A stretch of 64,000 bases of DNA from DASZHJ01 sp035581425 (GCA_035581425.1 DATJVP010000081.1:1-64000); one strand, 5' to 3'. Positions 1 to 8,893 are shown, counted from the first letter of the stretch. Program-made: numbers and translations. Notes: generated from the letters alone by a model not told the origin.

Positions 1-430
1 TGTGGAGCAGGGTCGTGACCAGCCCCTCGGCGCCGGGATAGGGCTTCCATTCGGCTTTGCCGGTGTCGATGACGACGTGCGCGCCGTCATCGGGCGCGAT
101 CTGCCGGAGCTTCACGAGGATCGTGCAGCCCTCACGGCTCAGGGGCCGATGGCGCGAGCCCGGGGGATTGCGCACGTAAGTTCCGGCGGGATAGTCGCCG
201 TGCTCGTCTGAGAAGACGCCCTCCAGCACCAGGAACTCCTCGCCGCCGCCGTGCTCGTGGGGGTCGAAGACGCTGCCGGGGGCGTAGCGCACGAGGCTTG
301 TCGCGCGCGCGACCTCGCCGCCGTCACGGTCCAGCATCTTGCGCTCCACTCCGGGAAGCGGCGAGGGCGTCCACGGTATCTCCGCCGTCCGCACCACCGC
401 GCGCAAGCTCAAATCCGCATTGACGAGCAT
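1..430 (-). CDS. ChrR-like cupin protein, partial (C-terminus outside window)
   Basis: The frame opens at an ATG (430-428) and runs off the left edge, so about 143 N-terminal residues are visible. They contain a cupin core: the HEHGGGEE metal-ligand stretch near residue 57, then FLVLEGVF, a DEHG turn and YVRNPPGSRH, which together supply the His/Glu set of the cupin fold seen in ChrR anti-sigma factors. The N-terminal sigma-binding zinc domain of true ChrR is absent, so it is more likely a stand-alone metal-binding cupin. It is clearly paralogous to the next gene (598-1281), with the same motif order and wording. Substrate or role is unknown. Confidence 0.75.
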   Translation of the reverse strand, partial: MLVNADLSLRAVVRTAEIPWTPSPLPGVERKMLDRDGGEVARATSLVRYAPGSVFDPHEHGGGEEFLVLEGVFSDEHGDYPAGTYVRNPPGSRHRPLSREGCTILVKLRQIAPDDGAHVVIDTGKAEWKPYPGAEGLVTTLLH

Positions 431-597
431 GTCCTTCTCCACCCGCGAAAGTGCGTGCAACGACCGAGACTCGCGACACTCGCGTGGGATGTCAATGTTT
501 GCAAAATCAAATTCACGACAGACGGAGTGAGGCATCGAGCGGTCTGCGGCGAAGCCGCAACTCCATTTCTCACTGCCCCCTCGTCTCTGTGGCGAGC

Positions 598-1281
598 CTA
601 TTGCGACTTCGCCAGATGGCCGGATTTGACGTAGAGGAGACAGCCCCGCTCGCTTCGGGGCTCGTGGCTGCTCATCGCGGGATAGCGCAGCCAGGTGCCG
701 GCGCGATGCTCGCCGAACTCGTCGCGGAGCGCGCCGGAGATCACGTAGATCTCTTCGCCGCCGAGATGGCGATGCGGCATCTGTCGCGCGCCGCGCGCGA
801 GGCGCAGGAGGAGGACGCTCTCCGATCCCCGGCGATAGAGCGGCAGCGCACTCACGCCCTCGCCGAAGCCCGCGATCCATCGTCCGCGCCGCGGATCCAC
901 CACCACGCGCAGATCGTCCGCCGCCGTCATCTGCCGGCTCTTGACGAGCATGAGACAGCCTGGACGCGTTGTCGGCCGGTGCGAGGAGCCCGGCGGATTG
1001 CGTACGTAGACGCCGGCGCCGTACTCGCCGTGCTCGTCCGCGAAGCTGCCGTCGAGCACCAGCACTTCCTCGCCGGCCTCGTGCACGTGGTGATCGAGCG
1101 GCTGCCGATCCGGCCAGAGCATCAGGGCGGTGTAGCTTCCGGGCGCGCCACCGCTGTGCTCCAGAAGCTTCCAGACGGCGCCGGGGACCGCGCAGGGCTT
1201 CCAGCTCAATACATCGCTCGCGATCCGCACGCGCTGGCGTGGATCGGCGTTGACGGTGATGACATCGCGGCGCTCGCTCAT
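598..1281 (-). CDS. Double-cupin ChrR-like protein
   Basis: The product of 227 residues has two cupin units. The first has HHVHEAGEE, VLVLDGSF and YVRNPPGSSH (about residues 64-100). The second has MPHRHLGGEE, IYVISGALRDEFGEH and LRYPAMSSH (about residues 165-210). Each unit has the His/Glu pattern that binds a divalent metal. The length matches ChrR-like two-cupin proteins, but no N-terminal HxxxCxxC anti-sigma zinc motif is present. It lies 167 bases upstream of the partial cupin gene on the same strand and looks like a tandem duplicate. A role in oxidative or metal stress sensing is family knowledge, not shown here; an oxygenase-like enzyme is possible. Confidence 0.8.
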   Translation of the reverse strand: MSERRDVITVNADPRQRVRIASDVLSWKPCAVPGAVWKLLEHSGGAPGSYTALMLWPDRQPLDHHVHEAGEEVLVLDGSFADEHGEYGAGVYVRNPPGSSHRPTTRPGCLMLVKSRQMTAADDLRVVVDPRRGRWIAGFGEGVSALPLYRRGSESVLLLRLARGARQMPHRHLGGEEIYVISGALRDEFGEHRAGTWLRYPAMSSHEPRSERGCLLYVKSGHLAKSQ

Positions 1282-1413
1282 AATCGAGCAAGCGTCGACC
1301 GAGACGCGCGGCTTGTCAATTACGCGCGGGGTCGACGACGCAATTTGCGCACGATGGAAATCGAAGCTCAGTACGCCGCGGTTTCCTCCATCTCGCCTGC
1401 GTCCGCGAGCGAG

Positions 1414-4215
1414 CTATTGCGCTGCGACCTCGTCGGCGCGGCGGCGGCGCACCGGCGGCTTCGCCTCGGGCTCGCCGCCGGGCTCGGCGAGCACTTCGAT
1501 CAGGCGCTCGCGGATGTCCGCGACCTTCTTCTCGTGCTCGACTTTGTGCCCGAAGAGGTCCTTGACGTAGAAGACGTCGACGACCTTCTCGCCATAGGTC
1601 GAGATCTTCGCGGAGAAGATCTGCAGATTGAGCTGGGTCAGCGCGCGCGTGAGCTCGAAGAGCAAGCCGGGCCGGTCGCGGCCGTTGACCTCGATCACCG
1701 TGTGCGCGGCGCTCGCGCGGTTGTCGATGAGGACGCGCGGCGGCACGCTGAAGGCGCGGGTACGCGCGGGATAGGCCTTGGGCGCGCCGAGCTCCACATG
1801 CGGTTTCCGCTCGCCCGTCAGCACGTGCTCGAAGAACACCGCGAGCTTCGCAAGCTTCTCGGGACGGTCGAAAGCGCCGCCCTCCGCGTCCTGTACCAAG
1901 AACGTATCGAGCGCCATGCCGTTTGCCAGCGTCAAAATCTTGGCGTCGACGATGTTGGCGCCCGCGAGCGCGAGCGCGCCTGCCATCCGTGAGAAGAGGC
2001 CGGGATGGTCGGCCGTGTAGAGCGTCACCTCCGTCACGGAAATCTTGGGATCGACCCGCGTCTCGACCGAGAGTGGCTGGCGGCGCCGCTCCGCCTCGCG
2101 CATGAGCCGCGCATGCCGCGCGAGCGTCTCCGGCTCGAAGGAGACCCAATAGGTGGGGTAAGCGCGCGCAACGAACTCAGCGAATTCCGCCTCCGAGAAA
2201 TCCGGGAGCAGCGCGCGCACGGCCTCTTGCGCAGCCGAGACGCGCGCCGCGCCCTCATCTGCGAGAAGCCCGCCCGACATCACCTCGACGGTGCGGTGAT
2301 AAAGCTCGCGCAGAAGGCTCGCCTTCCAGCCATTCCAGACCTTGGGCCCAACCGCACGGATGTCCGCCGCGGTCAGGATGAGAAGGAGCTTCAGCCGCTC
2401 CGGCGATTGCACCTTCTCCGCGAAATCCCTGATGGTCTGGGGATCGTCGATGTCGCGCTTGAAGGCGGTGTTGCTCATGAGGAGGTGCCAGCGCACGAGC
2501 CAGGCCACCGTCTCCGTCTCCTCTTCGCTGAGGCCGACGCGCGGGCCCAGCCTCTGCGCGACTTCCGCCCCTAGCACGGAATGGTCGCCGCCGCGGCCCT
2601 TGGCTATGTCATGAAGGAGAACCGCGAGATAGAGCGCGCGCCGGGAATCGATCGTCGGGAAGAGCGACGTCGCCAAGGGCAGTTCGTCCTTGAGCGCCCC
2701 CGCTTCCACGTCGTGCAGGATGCCGATCGCGAAGATCGTGTGCTCGTCGACGGTGTAGTGATGGTACATGTCGTACTGCATCTGCGCGACGACGCGCCCG
2801 AAATCCGGAACGAAGCGCCCGAAGACGCCGGCCTCGTTCATGCGCCGGAGCGCGATCGCCGGTGACTTCCGCGAGGTCAGGATCTCCATGAAGATCCGAT
2901 TCGCCTCGGGATCGGCACGGAGCTTCTGGTCGATGAGCTTCAGCGACTGTGTGACGAGGCGCAGCGCGTGCGGATGGATGTCGACCTCGTGCTCGTCCGC
3001 GACCTGGAAGAGACGGACCAGGTTCGCGGGATCAACGGCGAAGGCGGTCTCGGAGGCGACGTCGAGCCGGCCGCGGTCCATGACAAAGGCGCCGATCTGC
3101 TTCCGGAAGAAACTCCAGCGCCGGAGCAGGAAGGGCCGGCGCTGCTGCTCCGCCTCGAGCTGGGCGCAGAAGATGCGCGTCAAGTCGCCGACGTCCTTCG
3201 CGACCAGGAAGTAGTGCTTCATGAAGCGCTCGACCCCGCGCGTCCCCGCGTGGTCGGTGTAGCCCATGCGCCGTCCGATCTCGTTCTGCAGGTCGAAGGT
3301 GAGGCGGTCCTCGGCGCGGCCGGCGATCCAGTGCATATGGCAGCGCACGGTCCAGAGGAAATTCTGCGCGCGCTGGAAACGCCGGGACTCCTTGGCCGTG
3401 AGCACGCCGAGCTCCACGAGCTTCTCGACGTCGTCGATGCGGTAGATGAACTTCGCGATCCAGAAGAGCGTGTGCAGGTCGCGTAGCCCGCCCTTCCCTT
3501 CCTTGATATTGGGCTCGACCTGATAGCGGCTGTCGCCGAGACGGGTGTGGCGCTCGTCGCGCTCCGCGAGCTTCGCCTCCACGAACTCCGCGGCCGAGCC
3601 CTTGAGGACCGCGCTCTCGAAGCGCTGCCGGAGCTCCGCATGCAGCCGCTGGTCGCCCCAGAGGTAGCGCGATTCCAGCAGCGCCGTGCGGATCGTGAGG
3701 TCGCCCTTGGCTAGGCGAATGCACTCCTCGACTGTGCGTGTGGAGTGCCCGACCTTTAGGCTCATGTCCCAGAGCGTATAGAGCAGGTATTCCACGACCT
3801 GCTCGATATGGGGCGTGCGCTTATAGGGCAGCAGGAAGAGGAGGTCGATGTCCGAGAATGGCGCGAGCTCGCCGCGCCCGTAGCCGCCGACCGCCACCAC
3901 CGCCATGTGCTCGCCCGCGGTCGGGTTCGCGAGCGGATAGACCTTGGTCGTGACGAAGTCGTAGAGCGCGCGGACGATCTGATCCGTGAGGAAGCTCAGC
4001 GCGCGCACGGTCTCCGCGCCCGTGGCGGCGCCGCTCTCGAAGCGCTCGCGCACGGTGAGGCGTCCTGCCTGAAGCGCCTGCCGGATCGTCTCCACGACCT
4101 TGCGCCGGTCGGGCTCGCCCTCCTCGGCAAGAGCAGCCAAGCGCTCAAAAAGCGCGAGGCGGTCCAGGATTTCGCGCTGGCGTACAGGCTTTTGCGCGAT
4201 TGCGGTCTCGTTCAC
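1414..4215 (-). CDS. glnD: [Protein-PII] uridylyltransferase / uridylyl-removing enzyme
   Basis: GlnD adds UMP to, or removes it from, PII signalling proteins according to glutamine level and so controls nitrogen assimilation. The product of 933 residues shows the full order: nucleotidyltransferase motif GGYGRGELAPFSDID (residues 110-124), a central HD hydrolase domain (VLLHDIAKGRGGDHS), and two C-terminal ACT domains (TADHPGLFSRMAGAL and GRDRPGLLFELTRAL) that sense glutamine. An ATG 22 codons upstream is possible, but I chose the GTG at 4215 because its GTGA overlaps the stop codon of the upstream gene by four bases, which implies translational coupling. Length and domains fit the family well. 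Confidence 0.95.
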   Translation of the reverse strand: MNETAIAQKPVRQREILDRLALFERLAALAEEGEPDRRKVVETIRQALQAGRLTVRERFESGAATGAETVRALSFLTDQIVRALYDFVTTKVYPLANPTAGEHMAVVAVGGYGRGELAPFSDIDLLFLLPYKRTPHIEQVVEYLLYTLWDMSLKVGHSTRTVEECIRLAKGDLTIRTALLESRYLWGDQRLHAELRQRFESAVLKGSAAEFVEAKLAERDERHTRLGDSRYQVEPNIKEGKGGLRDLHTLFWIAKFIYRIDDVEKLVELGVLTAKESRRFQRAQNFLWTVRCHMHWIAGRAEDRLTFDLQNEIGRRMGYTDHAGTRGVERFMKHYFLVAKDVGDLTRIFCAQLEAEQQRRPFLLRRWSFFRKQIGAFVMDRGRLDVASETAFAVDPANLVRLFQVADEHEVDIHPHALRLVTQSLKLIDQKLRADPEANRIFMEILTSRKSPAIALRRMNEAGVFGRFVPDFGRVVAQMQYDMYHHYTVDEHTIFAIGILHDVEAGALKDELPLATSLFPTIDSRRALYLAVLLHDIAKGRGGDHSVLGAEVAQRLGPRVGLSEEETETVAWLVRWHLLMSNTAFKRDIDDPQTIRDFAEKVQSPERLKLLLILTAADIRAVGPKVWNGWKASLLRELYHRTVEVMSGGLLADEGAARVSAAQEAVRALLPDFSEAEFAEFVARAYPTYWVSFEPETLARHARLMREAERRRQPLSVETRVDPKISVTEVTLYTADHPGLFSRMAGALALAGANIVDAKILTLANGMALDTFLVQDAEGGAFDRPEKLAKLAVFFEHVLTGERKPHVELGAPKAYPARTRAFSVPPRVLIDNRASAAHTVIEVNGRDRPGLLFELTRALTQLNLQIFSAKISTYGEKVVDVFYVKDLFGHKVEHEKKVADIRERLIEVLAEPGGEPEAKPPVRRRRADEVAAQ

Positions 4216-4820
4216 CGGCGATCGGTCCTCATCCTTGGCGGAGATCTCCCGAGTAATGCCCCCTTTACGAGGTCGAGACAAGCCTCGAACCCCCGAAGGT
4301 CGCGGAAGCGCTCCTCGGCCGGAACGGCGATGCGAATCAAGGGGTAGCCGCCCTCGCGGAGGCCGGCGTCGAGCATGAGATTATCGGCATTGCCGAAGTC
4401 CTCGACCGCCATGCCCGCGGCATCGACCCACGCCCCGCCCTTCTGTTCAGGCAACACCATCCCAGCGGCCCGGGCGCGCGTGAGGTAATCCTCGGCGACG
4501 TTGCTATAGGCGAAGGCAGGCTTGCCGAGGCCGACGAGCATGCCGAGCTCGAATACCGTCCCGACATCGGCACTGATCCCGCGGAACGGGGTCAGGTCGA
4601 AGATCCCGGCATCGGCCTCCGCGATCATCGCGATGCAGCCGCGATAGATCAACCGATCCCGCTGTCCCGCGCCCTCAACCTCGGGGGCTCCAGCGTCGAG
4701 GGGATAAAGCCCCTCGACTCCATGCTGCTGGCAAAGCGCCTGCTTCCGTCGACCGATCTCAATCGCATCCGGCAGAAACACACCCGGTCCTGCCAAATAG
4801 ATCTTGGGCCGGCCGGTCAA
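4212..4820 (-). CDS. Nucleoside 2-deoxyribosyltransferase family protein
   Basis: This family moves 2-deoxyribose between purine or pyrimidine bases, or hydrolyses the glycosidic bond, in nucleotide salvage. The 202-residue product begins with KIYLAGPGVFLPDA, the usual first strand and phosphate/sugar loop. It also contains FDLTPFRGISADVGTVFELG, which carries the Asp pair and the catalytic Glu of the family. The start is a TTG at 4820; no better start exists before the conserved first strand. The stop overlaps the GTG start of glnD. Why salvage should be coupled to glnD is not evident; the pairing may only reflect a shared promoter. Confidence 0.85.
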   Translation of the reverse strand: MTGRPKIYLAGPGVFLPDAIEIGRRKQALCQQHGVEGLYPLDAGAPEVEGAGQRDRLIYRGCIAMIAEADAGIFDLTPFRGISADVGTVFELGMLVGLGKPAFAYSNVAEDYLTRARAAGMVLPEQKGGAWVDAAGMAVEDFGNADNLMLDAGLREGGYPLIRIAVPAEERFRDLRGFEACLDLVKGALLGRSPPRMRTDRR

Positions 4821-4982
4821 CGGAGCCTCGGAAATCGTGGCATATCGGCAGCGCAGTCTACCACCGTGGAACCGGCTCCGTCGCGACGCGATGTCACTAG
4901 CGGCATTCCCCGGAGAGCGCTAGCATCCAAAAAAATGCCATATGAAACAAGAACAAAACGACTCCAGGAAGGGGACCCCGAG

Positions 4983-6308
4983 ATGGCCATGACAAGCGCG
5001 ACACCCTCCGGCCTTTCCGATACCGAGCATCGCAGCCAGCTCCGCCGCGCAGTAGTCGCCAGCACGGTCGGGACGGCGATCGAGTGGTACGACTTTTTCC
5101 TCTATGGAACGGTCGCGGCGCTCGTCTTTCCGAAGCTCTATTTCCCGAACGACGATCCGCTCGTCGGTACTTTGAACGCGTTCGGCATCTACGCCGTGGG
5201 CTTCGTCGCGCGTCCCGTCGGCGCCGCCATCTTCGGCCACTTCGGCGATCGCATTGGACGCAAGGCGACGCTGATCGCGACACTCATGCTGATGGGCATC
5301 GCGACCTTCCTCGTCGCCTTCGTGCCGGGCTATGCCAGCATCGGCATCTGGGGCGCGGTCATCCTCACGCTCCTGCGACTCATCCAGGGGATCGGCGTAG
5401 GCGGAGAATGGGGCGGCTCGGTGCTGCTCTCGATGGAATGGGCGCGAAACAACGGATCGCGTGGCCTCGTCGCCTCTTGGCCGCAATTCGGCGTGCCCTG
5501 CGGTTTGTTCCTCTCGAACCTCGCCTTCCTCGCCTTCAGCGCCTATGCCGGCGACCAGTTCGTCGTCTGGGGCTGGCGCATTCCGTTCTTCCTCAGCATC
5601 ATCCTCGTGGGCATCGGACTTTGGATCAGGCTGGGCATCCTGGAGACGCCGGTCTTCAGCAAACTCATCGCGGAGAAGAAGGTCGAGCGCCAGCCGACGC
5701 TCGAGGTGATCCGCCGGAACTGGCGCGAGATCATTCTCTCTGCCTTCGTGCGACTTGCGGAGCAGGCGCCTTTCTACATTTTCACCGCCTACGTCTTCTC
5801 TTACGGCACCGGCGTGCTCAAGGTGTCGCGCGACTTCCTGCTGATGGCGGTGATGGCAGCGTCGGTGCTCTCCTTCGTCTCGATTCCGCTCTCGGGCCAC
5901 ATCTCCGACCTGATCGGGCGGAAGAGGATGTACATGCTGGGAGCCGTATGCGTCGGCATCTTCGGCTTCATCTACTTCGGGATGCTCAATACGGGCTCGT
6001 TGACGCTGGTCTTCATCGCAATCTTCCTGTCCCTCGTCCCCCACGACATGATGTATGGGCCGCAGGCGGCGCTCATCGCGGAGTCCTTCACGGGACGCCT
6101 GCGCTACAGCGGCGCCTCGCTGGGATATCAGCTCGCCTCCATTATTGCCGGCGGGCCCGCTCCCTTCATCGCGACGTGGCTCTTCCAGAAATATCAGTCG
6201 GGCTACGCGATTGCCGGCTACATCCTCGTCTGCGCCGTCATCACGCTCATCGCGACCGCGATGATGACGGACTACACCGGCAAGGACATCGAGGGGGAAT
6301 ACGAGTAA
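4983..6308 (+). CDS. MFS transporter, metabolite:H+ symporter (MHS) family
   Basis: The 441-residue product is a twelve-helix permease that should carry a small organic acid or zwitterion with protons across the inner membrane. The N-terminus has the MHS signature GTAIEWYDFFLYGTVAALVF. The loop GDRIGRKATL between helices 2 and 3 is the major-facilitator motif, and it recurs as GHISDLIGRKRMYML in the second half. The frame is open far upstream, but the ATG at 4983 follows AGGAAGGGG by about eight bases and leads straight into the conserved N-terminus. Relatives include shikimate, proline/betaine and alpha-ketoglutarate carriers; the substrate cannot be told from sequence alone. Confidence 0.9.
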   Translation: MAMTSATPSGLSDTEHRSQLRRAVVASTVGTAIEWYDFFLYGTVAALVFPKLYFPNDDPLVGTLNAFGIYAVGFVARPVGAAIFGHFGDRIGRKATLIATLMLMGIATFLVAFVPGYASIGIWGAVILTLLRLIQGIGVGGEWGGSVLLSMEWARNNGSRGLVASWPQFGVPCGLFLSNLAFLAFSAYAGDQFVVWGWRIPFFLSIILVGIGLWIRLGILETPVFSKLIAEKKVERQPTLEVIRRNWREIILSAFVRLAEQAPFYIFTAYVFSYGTGVLKVSRDFLLMAVMAASVLSFVSIPLSGHISDLIGRKRMYMLGAVCVGIFGFIYFGMLNTGSLTLVFIAIFLSLVPHDMMYGPQAALIAESFTGRLRYSGASLGYQLASIIAGGPAPFIATWLFQKYQSGYAIAGYILVCAVITLIATAMMTDYTGKDIEGEYE

Positions 6309-6318
6309 GACTCCGGGA

Positions 6319-6343
6319 CCGGGGAGCGCGCACCGCTCCCCGG
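6319..6343 (+). terminator. Stem-loop after the MFS gene
   Basis: A perfect ten-base stem (CCGGGGAGCG and CGCTCCCCGG) closes a five-base loop eleven bases after the stop of the MFS gene. No T-run follows, so it may be an attenuator or RNA-stabilising hairpin rather than a full terminator before the glutathione S-transferase gene. Confidence 0.5.
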
Positions 6344-6369
6344 CGCCCTTCAGCACGGAGAGATCGCAC

Positions 6370-7005
6370 GTGTCCTACAAGCTCTATTATTATCCCGGCA
6401 ACGCGAACCTCACGCCGCACATGGTGCTGGAGGAGATCGGCGCGCCCTACGAGCTCGTCCTGCTCGATCGCAGCAAGAACGCGCACAAGGCGTCGGAATA
6501 CCTGAAGCTCAATCCCCACGGTCGCATTCCGACTCTGGTGGATGGCGACCTCGTGCTCTACGAGACCGCTGCGATCTGCCTCCACCTTATCGACCGCCAC
6601 CCCAAAGCGGGACTCGCCCCCGAGCTAGGCAGCGCCGAGCGGGCGCAGTTCTACAAGTGGATGATCTATCTCACCAACACCGTCCAAGCCGAGATGATCG
6701 TCTATTTTTATCCCGAGCGCTGGTCCGAGACCGCCTCGGCCGACGTGAAGCGTCACGCCGAGGCGCATCTCGATGGGATGTTCGATCAGATCGAGAAGGA
6801 TCTCGCGGCAGCGGGCCCCTATCTCCTGGGCAACCGTTTCTCCGCTGCGGATCTGTTTCTTACGATGCTCTCGCGCTGGAGCCGCGGCTTCACTCGGCCC
6901 GCCCGCACCCGCCCGGCGCTCGCGCGGCTCCTCGAGCGGGTGGCGGCGCGCCCGGCGGTGCAGCGGGCTTTCGCGGGAGAGGGGATCACGGCGCCGTTCT
7001 ATTGA
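6370..7005 (+). CDS. Glutathione S-transferase family protein
   Basis: The product of 211 residues has the two-domain GST plan. Residues 1-80 form a thioredoxin-like fold (KLYYYPGNANLTPHMVLEEIGAPYE; the cis-Pro loop HGRIPTLVDG; LYETAAICLHLID, which holds the Glu/Thr pair that binds the gamma-glutamyl group). The rest is an all-helical domain with PYLLGNRFSAADLFL, the usual N-capping box. GSTs conjugate or reduce electrophiles with glutathione in the cytoplasm. The start is a GTG at 6370, the first codon that gives the conserved first strand. It follows the MFS gene by 61 bases with a stem-loop between, so co-transcription is possible. The substrate is unknown. Confidence 0.9.
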   Translation: MSYKLYYYPGNANLTPHMVLEEIGAPYELVLLDRSKNAHKASEYLKLNPHGRIPTLVDGDLVLYETAAICLHLIDRHPKAGLAPELGSAERAQFYKWMIYLTNTVQAEMIVYFYPERWSETASADVKRHAEAHLDGMFDQIEKDLAAAGPYLLGNRFSAADLFLTMLSRWSRGFTRPARTRPALARLLERVAARPAVQRAFAGEGITAPFY

Positions 7006-7015
7006 GTGGCAACGC

Positions 7016-7324
7016 TCAGCCCGCCCGCTTCCACGACACTTTCATTTCTTCGCGGAAGGCGAAGCGCTCGAGGTGGCGGCCGACCACTTCCTCGAGGCGC
7101 GCGAGCCCCTCTTCCTCGCCGGCGCTGACGCGCAGGACGAGCAAGCCCGCTGCCGCCGCATCGAGCTCGCAGACGCCGGCCGGGAACTCGATGCGGCCAT
7201 AGGATTCCTCGATCTCGACCGGGAGCTTGTGCCGGAAATGCTTGCAGAGCTGGCCGAGGTAGCGCCGCGCCGCGGCCGTCGGCACGCGTGCCTCGGCGGC
7301 GAGGAGTGTCTCAGTCCCGCTCAT
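7016..7324 (-). CDS. DUF2218 family protein
   Basis: This small protein of 102 residues matches DUF2218: the N-terminal half has AARRYLGQLCKHFRHK and the middle GRIEFPAGVCELDAAAAGLLVLRV, the typical pattern of this short cytoplasmic family. No catalytic residues are obvious. Its ATG overlaps the TGA of the PadR gene by one base (TGATG), so the two are translated as a unit. DUF2218 genes commonly accompany PadR-type or metal-uptake regulators; a role in iron or metal homeostasis is only suggested by such context. The end is eleven bases from the convergent GST gene. Confidence 0.8.
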   Translation of the reverse strand: MSGTETLLAAEARVPTAAARRYLGQLCKHFRHKLPVEIEESYGRIEFPAGVCELDAAAAGLLVLRVSAGEEEGLARLEEVVGRHLERFAFREEMKVSWKRAG

Positions 7325-7923
7325 CAGATTTTCTCCACTTTGGCCGCCGCCGCATCCAGCACCGCCGCCAATTCATCGACCTGCTCCGCGCTCAGCGGAC
7401 CTCGTGCAAGCCGCATCCGCAGCGCGAGCTTCAGGTTTTCGACGGCGCGCGCGACTTGCGGCGCCCGCCCGCCACCGTGTCTCCGGCTCGCTTCTGCCAT
7501 GCGGGATAGAAGGCCATCGAGTGCCGGGCGGTTCGCCTCGAGATAGGCACGGCCCTGCGGGGTGACTTCGTGCAGCTTCTTCGTGCTCTCGGACTCGGCG
7601 CTGACGGTCACGTAGCCGAGCTCTTCCAGCAGCGTCAGCGTTGGATAGATCACGCCCGGACTGGGGCTATAGGCGCCGCCGACCCGCTCCTCGATCGCCT
7701 TGATGATCTCGTAGCCGTGGCACGGCTTCTCCGCGATGAGATTGAGGATGACCAGGCGTAAATCGCCATGGGCGAAGAACCGGCGAAGGCCGAACCCGCC
7801 ACCGCCGTCGTGGCGCCATCGGCCGCCGAAGTGCCGGCCTCCCTCATGATCCCGCTCCCCTCGGACGAAGCGCCGCCAGCGGTCGCGTAGCGTGTGTTCG
7901 TCATGTGAATGTCTATGTTTCAT
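7324..7923 (-). CDS. PadR family transcriptional regulator
   Basis: The product of 199 residues begins with a His/Asp/Arg/Gly-rich tail (about residues 1-50, MKHRHSHDEHTLRDRW...) and then a PadR winged helix: FFAHGDLRLVILNLIAEKPCHGYEIIKAIEE, GAYSPSPGVIYPTLTLLEELGYV and the wing KLHEVTPQGRAYLEANR. A C-terminal helical part (residues 145-199) should form the dimer. PadR proteins are repressors that release DNA on ligand binding. The N-terminal His-rich tail could bind metal. A perfect ten-base inverted repeat lies just upstream, which suggests autoregulation together with the coupled DUF2218 gene. Confidence 0.9.
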   Translation of the reverse strand: MKHRHSHDEHTLRDRWRRFVRGERDHEGGRHFGGRWRHDGGGGFGLRRFFAHGDLRLVILNLIAEKPCHGYEIIKAIEERVGGAYSPSPGVIYPTLTLLEELGYVTVSAESESTKKLHEVTPQGRAYLEANRPALDGLLSRMAEASRRHGGGRAPQVARAVENLKLALRMRLARGPLSAEQVDELAAVLDAAAAKVEKI

Positions 7924-7939
7924 GGTGTCTCCGATTGTG

Positions 7940-7972
7940 TTTCGATATAACGAAGATACAGATATATCGAAA
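7940..7972. promoter_or_regulatory. Inverted repeat, candidate PadR operator
   Basis: TTTCGATATA (7940-7949) and its exact reverse complement TATATCGAAA (7963-7972) are separated by 13 bases, 17 bases before the PadR start codon. The AT-rich arms stand out from the GC-rich surroundings. Position and symmetry fit an operator for the adjacent repressor. Confidence 0.6.
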
Positions 7973-8143
7973 TCGCGGCCTGCGCAAGGGCCTTTTCACC
8001 GGCCTCAATGCCGCAATGGCTCGCTCACAGGCGAACTGAAGCGCAGCAAGTGATCTCGCTAGTGACGGGGCAACGCGCCGTGCGTCGAAGGACGCACGAA
8101 GCGATTTTCCTCGCCCCCGCGGTACCCGAATCAAAATTTTGAA

Positions 8144-8893
8144 CTATTTCGGCGCGGTCTCGGCCGCCAGTTTCTCGTAGCGGGTGCGGCTGTGGTTGAG
8201 GTGCCGCTGCATCGCGGAGCGCGCTTGCGCGGGTGAGTGTCCGCGGATCGCGCTCAGGATCTGCTCGTGCTCCTGCTGAAAGAGCTCGAGCTGGCGGCGC
8301 TTCGTCGGGGGCGCCGACCGGCGCCAGGCGGTCCGCCGCGGGATGATGAAGCGACCGAGATATTCCAGAAACCGTCGGAATTGCGGGTTCCCGGTTGCCT
8401 CCGCGATCTCACAATGGAAGGCGAAATCCTGATCGACCGCGGTTCCGCCCTTGGCTATATCGGCGTTGATCGCGGTAAAGCAGTCCGCGATTTTCTTGAC
8501 CTGTGCGGGTGAAGCGCGCTCGGCGGCGAGGCCGGCGGCCTCGACCTCGACCCCCGTGCGCAGCTCCATCACATTGAGCACGTCGCGCAGCGGCGAGCGC
8601 TCGTCGAATTCCACCCGGAACGGCCGCCGGACGTAGTCCGCGACGAATGCGCCCACGCCTTGCCGCGTCATCACGAGGCCGTCCGCGCGCAGCGCCGCCA
8701 CCGCCTCGCGCACGACCGTCCGGCTCACGCCGGTTGCGGCGATGATTTCGTGCTCCGTCGGCAGTTGCGAGCCCGGGGCAAGCTTGCCGCTGACGATGTC
8801 CGCGCTGAGCCGCGCGACGAGCTCGCTCGTGAGGGACCGCGCCGCCGGAATCGGCCTCAGGAGGTCGAGCTTGCTTTCCGAAGACTTGCCCAC
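8144..8893 (-). CDS. GntR/FadR-subfamily (FCD) transcriptional regulator
   Basis: The 249-residue product has an N-terminal GntR winged helix (residues 20-85: LSADIVSGKLAPGSQLPTEHEI, GVSRTVVREAVAALRADGLV, RQGVGAFVAD) and a C-terminal FCD ligand domain (from about residue 100: LNVMELRTGVEVEAAGLAAERA; DQDFAFHCEIAEATGNPQF). The FCD domain usually binds a sugar acid or carboxylate, often through metal-held His residues. It begins with GTG at 8893, 20 bases after the last permease gene, so it is the end of the transporter operon. A palindrome in the operon promoter (12082-12091) is the likely target. Confidence 0.9.
   Translation of the reverse strand: MGKSSESKLDLLRPIPAARSLTSELVARLSADIVSGKLAPGSQLPTEHEIIAATGVSRTVVREAVAALRADGLVMTRQGVGAFVADYVRRPFRVEFDERSPLRDVLNVMELRTGVEVEAAGLAAERASPAQVKKIADCFTAINADIAKGGTAVDQDFAFHCEIAEATGNPQFRRFLEYLGRFIIPRRTAWRRSAPPTKRRQLELFQQEHEQILSAIRGHSPAQARSAMQRHLNHSRTRYEKLAAETAPK

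Noticed and set aside
545..559. Hairpin TGCGGC-GAA-GCCGCA between the cupin genes as a terminator
   Set aside because: The stem is short and no T-run follows on either strand, so function cannot be supported.
4920..6356. Minus-strand frame of 478 codons opposite the MFS gene
   Set aside because: Very Asp/Glu/Arg-rich with no motifs; the plus strand encodes an obvious permease.
7913..8134. Minus-strand frame of 73 codons upstream of the PadR gene
   Set aside because: It overlaps the PadR start and the inverted repeat, is Arg-rich, and looks like chance reading of a regulatory region.
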